This document shows positions 6,489 to 10,431 of a stretch of DNA of 10,431 nt, piece after piece (the first letter of the stretch is position 1; each line of letters starts with the position of its first letter). Under the pieces are notes generated by a model, which searched no databases, was not told the DNA's origin, and saw nothing but the letters and a program-made list of their open reading frames with translations. Source of the DNA: Oscillospiraceae bacterium (GTDB lineage: Bacteria > Bacillota > Clostridia > Oscillospirales > Ruminococcaceae); NCBI GenBank assembly GCA_029062865.1, contig JAIDPG010000095.1:1-10431 (forward strand). The letters are read 5' to 3'. A program made the position numbers and the translations under genes.

Positions 6489-7524
6489 TCTCTAATTCAT
6501 AAATTAAAGCAATGGGTTCTCGTTTCTTTTCAAAATATTCGCTCAACTGTGTAGCTGTATATGTTATTAGTCCACCAGAAATAGCAAGCCCTGCTGATAT
6601 TTGAGCTGAGAAATCTCCCGAGAACGCCTCAATAATCGTTGAAGACGCAGATAATATTGTTGTTATCCCTCCTATTGCAGTCATGACACCATGTTTTTTT
6701 AGTGCATATTGATAGTCATCCATAGCTTTTCCAAGAATATCAATTATCTCATTGGATGTTTTCCCCTCCAATTCTAAATCTACCCATCGCCTAAAACGAT
6801 GTATCTTTTTAATAGATTCCGCGTCTTCCCTCATCTCTAATACTTTATCCCATTCTAAGCTTTCTTCAACAATTACAGGCATATTGGATAGGCACACTTC
6901 ATATGCACTATGTGTCGTTCTTTTTTCAAACTCTAATAAATCTGGAATGGGAAATAAATCAAATTGAAGAGCTCTATTAATTCCTACATTATGCTTATAT
7001 CGTTGCAATTGAAACTGTGCCATTTCATCATCATGCATTAAAAGACTTTCTTCAAAAGCAGTGTGTCCAAGATAAATTGGCGTAATTTCGATGCCATAAA
7101 TGTGCTTAAAACTGTTAACAACATGTTTTAAGCCAATGTTTCTTGAACTGCTAAATAAAAAATCAAGTCCCAAAACATCTTCTTCAACCGTATAATATGG
7201 GCGGTTTCGATGAGTGTATGGCATGATCCTTAATTCATTACTTTCTGCTTCTTTACATTTTCCCTTTTTATTTTTCTTCTCACCAAGAATCCTTTTCCGT
7301 AATGATCCGATTTCATTAAAGTTGTTTACGCTTTCTTCGATTTCTTCAATAACGCAAACACTCAATGGAATTTTATTAAATTTTAATGTGCGACCATATT
7401 GTGAATGTCTTAAATCGCTTGGTATCCATATTTTATCAAAAAAAATAGCAGTCGTTTTAGGACGATATAATCCTGTCGCAACAGCATCTCCCTGATTATA
7501 GTTTGAAAGACGACATTCGGACAT
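6436..7524 (-). CDS. Unknown prophage cargo (moron-like) protein with C-terminal hydrophobic helices
   Basis: I do not recognise this 362-residue protein. The N-terminal half is soluble and opens with YRPKTTAIFFDKIWIPSDL. A lysine-rich linker (about residues 78-92) is followed by a region rich in charged and aromatic residues. Near the C-terminus two small-residue helices, about 278-301 (GVMTAIGGITTILSASSTIIEAF) and 308-326, could be membrane spans or an amphipathic hairpin. The start is ATG 7524 with AGGGG eight bases upstream; an in-frame TTG at 7545 overlaps that site and is rejected. The gene is markedly AT-rich compared with the late phage genes, is oriented away from them, and has its own promoter and terminator. 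That is the usual form of lysogenic-conversion cargo; anti-phage defence is possible but unproven. The last 11 residues may be an artefact of a frameshift. Confidence 0.72.
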   Translation of the reverse strand: MSECRLSNYNQGDAVATGLYRPKTTAIFFDKIWIPSDLRHSQYGRTLKFNKIPLSVCVIEEIEESVNNFNEIGSLRKRILGEKKNKKGKCKEAESNELRIMPYTHRNRPYYTVEEDVLGLDFLFSSSRNIGLKHVVNSFKHIYGIEITPIYLGHTAFEESLLMHDDEMAQFQLQRYKHNVGINRALQFDLFPIPDLLEFEKRTTHSAYEVCLSNMPVIVEESLEWDKVLEMREDAESIKKIHRFRRWVDLELEGKTSNEIIDILGKAMDDYQYALKKHGVMTAIGGITTILSASSTIIEAFSGDFSAQISAGLAISGGLITYTATQLSEYFEKKREPIALIYELENAGRRKAQPSRMAAQND

Positions 7525-7595
7525 GTAATAATCCCCTCTCTTCAAAAGCCACTAAAATACAATTACCCATCTTTGGACAATCTAACTTATAATAT

Positions 7596-7624
7596 ATTAT
7601 AGTATGCTTTGGTTTATTTTTCAA
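7596..7624 (-). promoter_or_regulatory. Promoter of the cargo gene
   Basis: On the - strand TTGAAA (7624-7619) and TATAAT (7601-7596) are spaced by exactly 17 nt, about 70 nt before the ATG. The -10 lies in a perfect 14-bp palindrome (7588-7601), so a second TATAAT faces the + strand. The match to the vegetative consensus suggests expression in the lysogen independent of phage late control. Confidence 0.78.
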
Positions 7625-7671
7625 TACCCGTTGCGCAAGATGTCGAAATCCTGCGCAACGTGTATTTTTTT
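7625..7671 (+). terminator. Orphan + strand terminator upstream of the cargo promoter
   Basis: CGTTGCGCA (7629-7637) pairs perfectly with TGCGCAACG (7652-7660). Past one mismatch TAC/GTA extend the stem to 7625-7664, directly followed by seven T residues. No T run exists on the - strand side. No protein gene on the + strand leads into it. It either ends a short unannotated + strand transcript, or the hairpin serves as a protein-binding site at the edge of the cargo promoter. Confidence 0.6.
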
Positions 7672-7699
7672 CGTAGGAATGAACAAAAAACCGCTGTTA

Positions 7700-7715
7700 A
7701 TTTTAGACTGTTTCA
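7700..7715. repeat. 16-bp near-identical repeat, copy 1
   Basis: ATTTTAGACTGTTTCA here and ATTTTAGATTGTTTCA at 9469-9484 differ at one base and have the same orientation. This copy lies between the lysis terminator and the cargo promoter. The meaning is unclear; it could be a remnant of recombination. Confidence 0.3.
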
Positions 7716-7733
7716 CAATGAAATTTGCCATAT

Positions 7734-7771
7734 AAAAAATCGGCTGCCTACCCTCACGGATAGACAGCCGA
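7734..7771 (-). terminator. Terminator of the phage lysis operon
   Basis: Read on the - strand, TCGGCTGTCTATCC pairs with GGGTAGGCAGCCGA (two G-U pairs) around a GTGA loop and runs into six T residues. It begins six bases after the endolysin stop codon and separates late phage transcription from the cargo gene. Confidence 0.93.
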
Positions 7772-7776
7772 AATAA

Positions 7777-8838
7777 TTACTTTTTAATCATCTGATTTAC
7801 GCGCTTCTGCACCTCATCATAGTCATACCCAGCAGCCGTAAGGCGGTCGCAGCGATCCTGCCCGTAACCCCACTTGCCGTTTATAACTTCCTGCGCGATC
7901 TCGTCAACGGGTTTAAGATCAGGCGTGTACAGCAGCTCGTTTACGATACGCTGTATGCGGTGGTACTCGTAGCCCGCATCGGTGAGCAGACGGAAACGCT
8001 CGTCGCCGTTGCTCCACTCGCCCGCGATGACTTCCAGAGCGATCTCGCGGTCGGTCTTTGCCGTCTTGTACAGGATTTCGTTGACGCGATCCTGCACGTC
8101 GCTATAAGAGTACCCCGCGGCGGCGAGCTTGTCCTTGCGCACATCGCCGTTCCCCCAAAGCCCGTTGATAACCTCGCGGGCGAGCTCGTCCACGGATTTC
8201 TTGACGTTGGTCTCCGTGATTGCCTTCGGGTAGTTGTTCCAGCCGTCCTTTATGATCTCCGGGGCGTAGTCGATGTACACCATATCACGGTCGCAAGTGT
8301 TCTGAACGCCCGGGACATACGCCGCGTCGTACTGCCAGATGCCGTACTCGCCCTCATAGTAACACCTGCTGCGGTAATCCGCGATCCACGCGGGGTACTT
8401 TTCGCGCGTCTCTTCGTCAACGCACGCCGTATACCAGTATGTAGAGCAATACACGCCCGAGAAATAGCCCGCCGCGCGCAGCTCCTCGCAGAATACCTCG
8501 ACCATTTCCGTACAAAACGCCTTACCCTTGTCGAACTGCGAGCTTTCCTCAAGATCGAGATACACGGGGAAATCAAGCTGTTTGCCCTTCAGCGCATCGA
8601 TGAACGCCTGTGCCTCTTTCTTCAGATCCGCGATGCTGTTCGCGTAGCTGTACCAATACGCGCCGACGTGCATACCGTTGTTTTTGGCGTTTGCGAAGTT
8701 CTCTTCCCAGGTCGGAACGGCGTTGTACCGTGCCCCCGCCTTGACGATAACCACTTCAACGCCGCTTGACTTGACCTTTTTAAAGTCGATCGTGCCCTGA
8801 TAGCCGCATACGTCAATTCCCTTCATAATCGCTTCCAT
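7777..8838 (-). CDS. Phage endolysin: GH25 muramidase with three C-terminal CW_7 repeats
   Basis: A 353-residue lysozyme that would cleave the MurNAc-GlcNAc bond of peptidoglycan at the end of phage growth. Residues 6-195 form the GH25 domain: KGIDVCGYQG (D9), FPVYLDLEE (D95 and E97, the catalytic DxE pair) and a closing YIDYAP (D190), all positioned as in Cpl-1-type enzymes. Three tandem CW_7 wall-binding repeats follow at about 215-256, 262-303 and 310-351, each with the pattern DEIAxEVIxGxWxxGxxRxxxLxxAGYxYxxVQxxVNxxL; this module is known from Cpl-7. There is no signal peptide, so export depends on the holin. GAGGAGG eight bases before ATG 8838 fixes the start and lies inside the end of the holin gene, three bases upstream, implying coupled expression. 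It is last in the late operon, followed by a terminator. Confidence 0.95.
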   Translation of the reverse strand: MEAIMKGIDVCGYQGTIDFKKVKSSGVEVVIVKAGARYNAVPTWEENFANAKNNGMHVGAYWYSYANSIADLKKEAQAFIDALKGKQLDFPVYLDLEESSQFDKGKAFCTEMVEVFCEELRAAGYFSGVYCSTYWYTACVDEETREKYPAWIADYRSRCYYEGEYGIWQYDAAYVPGVQNTCDRDMVYIDYAPEIIKDGWNNYPKAITETNVKKSVDELAREVINGLWGNGDVRKDKLAAAGYSYSDVQDRVNEILYKTAKTDREIALEVIAGEWSNGDERFRLLTDAGYEYHRIQRIVNELLYTPDLKPVDEIAQEVINGKWGYGQDRCDRLTAAGYDYDEVQKRVNQMIKK

Positions 8839-8841
8839 AGA

Positions 8842-9072
8842 TCATTCCTCCTCATTTTTATTTGTGTTCTTAGGGCTCGCGGCATTGCCGTGATCCGACA
8901 AGCCCTCGCCGAGTACATACCCTACAACCGCCGCGCCGCTTAGGATCGAGCCGCCGATCTTATCCGCGTCCTCCTGTGAACCGCCGAAGATAATGATAAG
9001 CCCCGCGACAAAGCCCGCGATGCTTACCCAGAACTTACGGCTTGTGAGCTTTCTTGCCCAATCAACCTTCAT
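8842..9072 (-). CDS. Holin-like small membrane protein
   Basis: A 76-residue protein with two hydrophobic segments, about residues 14-30 (FWVSIAGFVAGLIIIFG) and 40-54 (GGSILSGAAVVGYVL), a basic N-terminus (KVDWARKLTSRK) and a charged C-terminus ending NKNEEE. This size, topology and position directly before an endolysin are those of class II holins, which open the membrane so that endolysin reaches the wall. The W...SRKFW...EG pattern recurs in clostridial phage holins. ATG 9072 is chosen because AAGG stands nine bases upstream; ATGs at 9081 and 9078 lie too close to that site. It overlaps the end of the preceding gene by 11 nt. Confidence 0.82.
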   Translation of the reverse strand: MKVDWARKLTSRKFWVSIAGFVAGLIIIFGGSQEDADKIGGSILSGAAVVGYVLGEGLSDHGNAASPKNTNKNEEE

Positions 9073-9451
9073 TTTCATCATCCTTTCTTTCGGGAAGATC
9101 CATAAGCTCCTCGTACAAATGGGTTGCTACGTCGTTCCCGCCTAAATTGTGATACGCGGTGTATACGCGCTTAAGGCTTTCCTTCGCGTATACAGGGCAA
9201 TATCCTCTTGCCGTGTACTTTTCGTTTGAGCGGATTATCTCCGCTCTCAAAAGGCATTGTACGCCGTCCTCAATATGCTTTTCGTACTTTGCCGTTTGAG
9301 CGTTGTCAATTGCCTGCCGTGTTTCCTCGGCAAGTCTCCGAGTTTCTTTCGCATTTTTCTGCGATATAACCGCATTAAAAAGCGTGGTAAATACCACGCC
9401 CAAAAATGCCATACAGCTCGTTATAATTGCAACTAAAACCGTGCTGTCCAT
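9062..9451 (-). CDS. Phage membrane-anchored protein of the lysis cassette
   Basis: A 129-residue protein of a type common upstream of holins in Firmicutes prophages. One N-terminal membrane span (about residues 5-28) is followed by a charged helix likely to form a coiled coil (30-65) and a conserved C-terminal block, CLLRAEIIRSNEKYTARGYCPVYAKESL followed by AYHNLGGNDVATHLYEELMDLP (67-120). A GGGGTGATG ribosome site precedes ATG 9451, 30 nt after the surface-protein gene. Its exact role is unknown; a co-holin or spanin-like accessory function, or a virion assembly role, would fit. Its 3' end overlaps the holin gene. Confidence 0.75.
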   Translation of the reverse strand: MDSTVLVAIITSCMAFLGVVFTTLFNAVISQKNAKETRRLAEETRQAIDNAQTAKYEKHIEDGVQCLLRAEIIRSNEKYTARGYCPVYAKESLKRVYTAYHNLGGNDVATHLYEELMDLPERKDDENEG

Positions 9452-9468
9452 ATTATCATCACCCCATT

Positions 9469-9484
9469 ATTTTAGATTGTTTCA
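9469..9484. repeat. 16-bp near-identical repeat, copy 2
   Basis: This is the partner of the copy at 7700-7715 with one mismatch. It covers the stop codon of the surface-protein gene and the gap before the next gene. Confidence 0.3.
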
Positions 9485-10297
9485 GACGATTATATAGCCG
9501 TTTTTGTCAACTCCTGCTGAATAAGAGAGGACGAAAGCCGGACGAAAATACTTAAAATTCTCTGAAGAAACATCATTACCACAGTATGATCCTATATGTA
9601 CCGTTCCATCTTTACCTATGCTGTGCACATACCACGGATCGTCCAAATCAGACAAGTCCGGCGTTCTAGTCCACCATGGTACCCCTTCTCCTCCGTAGTA
9701 GCATATACGACGTGCTGACGTACTAAAATAACTCAGTCGCGCCCCGTCAGCCAGACCGCCGCCGTAACCAACCTCTTTAGCAGAAAGAATGAAACCTCTA
9801 CAAGAACTTCCGTTTGAGCCTGACTGGACGGAGCCTTTGCCTCCGGAAGTACTATTCGCTTTATAATAAGGTATCTTAACTGTCTTGATTGCAGGTTTAA
9901 CTGCTGAATGTATCATACCGTATAACTTACTTCCCCAGTACTCACAATCACTATACGGATAATAGTTTTTGGCAGGAGAGCCGTCGTACCACGGTGCTGA
10001 AGGAGTTAAAGGAGTTTCCTTTATAACCCAGATACCGTCACAACTATCATCATATATTGATGATGGTTTACCTTTATGTACAACAATGAAACTGTAAGCC
10101 CCACCGCTAGTATTTTTAAGGTGAACTTTATTGCCGACATTTACGTCACTTATTGGCGTACCCGCGCTAAAAACTTGCCTCAGCACCCCACTGTCGTTCA
10201 CGTGGACGGTGTTCAGATTTCGTATTACTCCGCTGTCATTGACGGAGACCTTTCCCAGTGTACGCAAAACGCCGCCGTTGTTTACAGTTATCGGCAT
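9482..10297 (-). CDS. Phage surface or tail protein: tandem N-terminal repeats plus DUF6273-like domain
   Basis: A 271-residue protein. Residues 3-44 are three 14-residue repeats built on VxVNDSGVLRxL, a likely shaft or attachment segment. The rest (about 55-260) resembles DUF6273: LSAKEVGYGG (171-180), ARLSYFSTSARRICYYGG (187-203), the core WWTRTP (208-213) and the closing YFRPAFVLS (250-258). This domain has a C-type-lectin-like layout and is common in clostridial phage and surface proteins. Six cysteines (86, 118, 166, 199 and 239 among them spread through the domain) are unusual for a structural phage protein only if unpaired. Position just before the lysis genes fits a receptor-binding or tail-tip decoration role, which is inferred. 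GGGGAGG seven bases before ATG 10297 fixes the start. A TA microsatellite lies 58 nt upstream. Confidence 0.75.
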   Translation of the reverse strand: MPITVNNGGVLRTLGKVSVNDSGVIRNLNTVHVNDSGVLRQVFSAGTPISDVNVGNKVHLKNTSGGAYSFIVVHKGKPSSIYDDSCDGIWVIKETPLTPSAPWYDGSPAKNYYPYSDCEYWGSKLYGMIHSAVKPAIKTVKIPYYKANSTSGGKGSVQSGSNGSSCRGFILSAKEVGYGGGLADGARLSYFSTSARRICYYGGEGVPWWTRTPDLSDLDDPWYVHSIGKDGTVHIGSYCGNDVSSENFKYFRPAFVLSYSAGVDKNGYIIV

Positions 10298-10355
10298 ACG
10301 GCCACCTCCCCTGCGTTTTCACAAAGGGGGCGACCGCCGCCAAACCGCATTACAC

Positions 10356-10386
<31 letters not shown>

Positions 10387-10390
10387 GAGC

Positions 10391-10431
10391 TTAGGTGCTG
10401 CCATTAAGCAACACCCCCACCTCGTTCCGCC
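10391..10431 (-). CDS. Possible 3' end of an upstream phage gene
   Basis: One - strand frame from the window edge reads RNEVGVLLNGST followed by a stop at 10393-10391 and looks like an ordinary protein terminus. Another frame ends ERGGGVA with a stop at 10407-10405. Too little sequence is present to choose with certainty, and no product can be named. Confidence 0.3.
   Translation of the reverse strand, partial: RNEVGVLLNGST
10394..10415 (-). other. Hairpin at the end of the upstream gene
   Basis: Bases 10394-10401 pair with 10408-10415 with one G-U pair and a six-base loop. No T run follows on the - strand; instead CTCTCTAAT and the TA tract follow. It could be a weak terminator or mRNA end-stabilising structure ahead of the surface-protein gene. 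Confidence 0.35.

Noticed and set aside
7525..7545. TTG start extending the cargo protein by seven residues
   Set aside because: The extension overlaps the AGGGG ribosome site that serves the ATG at 7524.
7604..7735. 43-codon + strand ORF across the orphan terminator
   Set aside because: No ribosome site precedes the ATG and the strong hairpin with T7 lies inside it, so translation of a full product is unlikely.
7960..8769. 269-codon + strand ORF opposite the endolysin gene
   Set aside because: It is a shadow of the GH25 gene, whose catalytic motifs, repeats and ribosome site are certain; the antisense product has no recognisable features.
9482..10297. Diversity-generating retroelement target claimed outright
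   Set aside because: No reverse transcriptase or template repeat is visible in the window, so only the fold-level resemblance can be noted.

Overview
The window looks like a chromosomal segment from a Gram-positive anaerobe of the class Clostridia, probably a gut Oscillospirales- or Ruminococcus-like species. This is an inference from a branched-chain amino-acid (liv) transporter operon followed by a cytidylate-kinase-like gene, strong AGGAG-type ribosome binding sites, a tRNA-Gly with encoded CCA, and a Firmicutes-style prophage lysis cassette. No marker gene in the window fixes the species.

Host part (1-5725, all + strand). A 5'-truncated substrate-binding protein gene is followed by two tandem hairpins and then livH, livM, livG and livF, tightly packed. 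Together they encode a complete HAAT-family ABC importer for branched-chain amino acids or related substrates: one extracellular binding protein, two permeases and two ATPases. After 120 nt containing several possible RNA hairpins comes a cytidylate-kinase-like P-loop protein, closed by a textbook terminator. A consensus promoter (TTGACA-17-TATAAT) then drives a tRNA-Gly (anticodon CCC), which is followed by a very strong terminator.

Mobile part (about 5726 to the window end). The tRNA 3' end is the likely attachment site of a prophage, of which this window shows the lysis-side end. Next to the tRNA are two tandem 11-bp repeats that resemble integrase arm-type sites, in AT-rich DNA. Then come a small XRE-type regulator (+) and, convergent to it, an AT-rich gene of unknown function (-) with its own consensus promoter and a shared bidirectional terminator. 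This layout is typical of a prophage 'moron' or cargo gene. The unknown gene seems to continue in another frame past its stop codon, which suggests a frameshift. Beyond it, in higher-GC DNA on the - strand and read in transcription order, are a short possible gene end, a (TA)13 tract, a DUF6273-like phage surface protein, a membrane protein with a conserved phage domain, a holin-like protein, a GH25 endolysin with three CW_7 repeats, and a terminator. Late transcription therefore runs toward the tRNA. The integrase, repressor and structural modules must lie beyond position 10431.

The most interesting points are the unknown cargo gene with its apparent frameshift, an orphan + strand terminator facing that gene's promoter, the TA microsatellite ahead of a possible receptor-binding gene, and the tandem arm-type repeats next to the tRNA.
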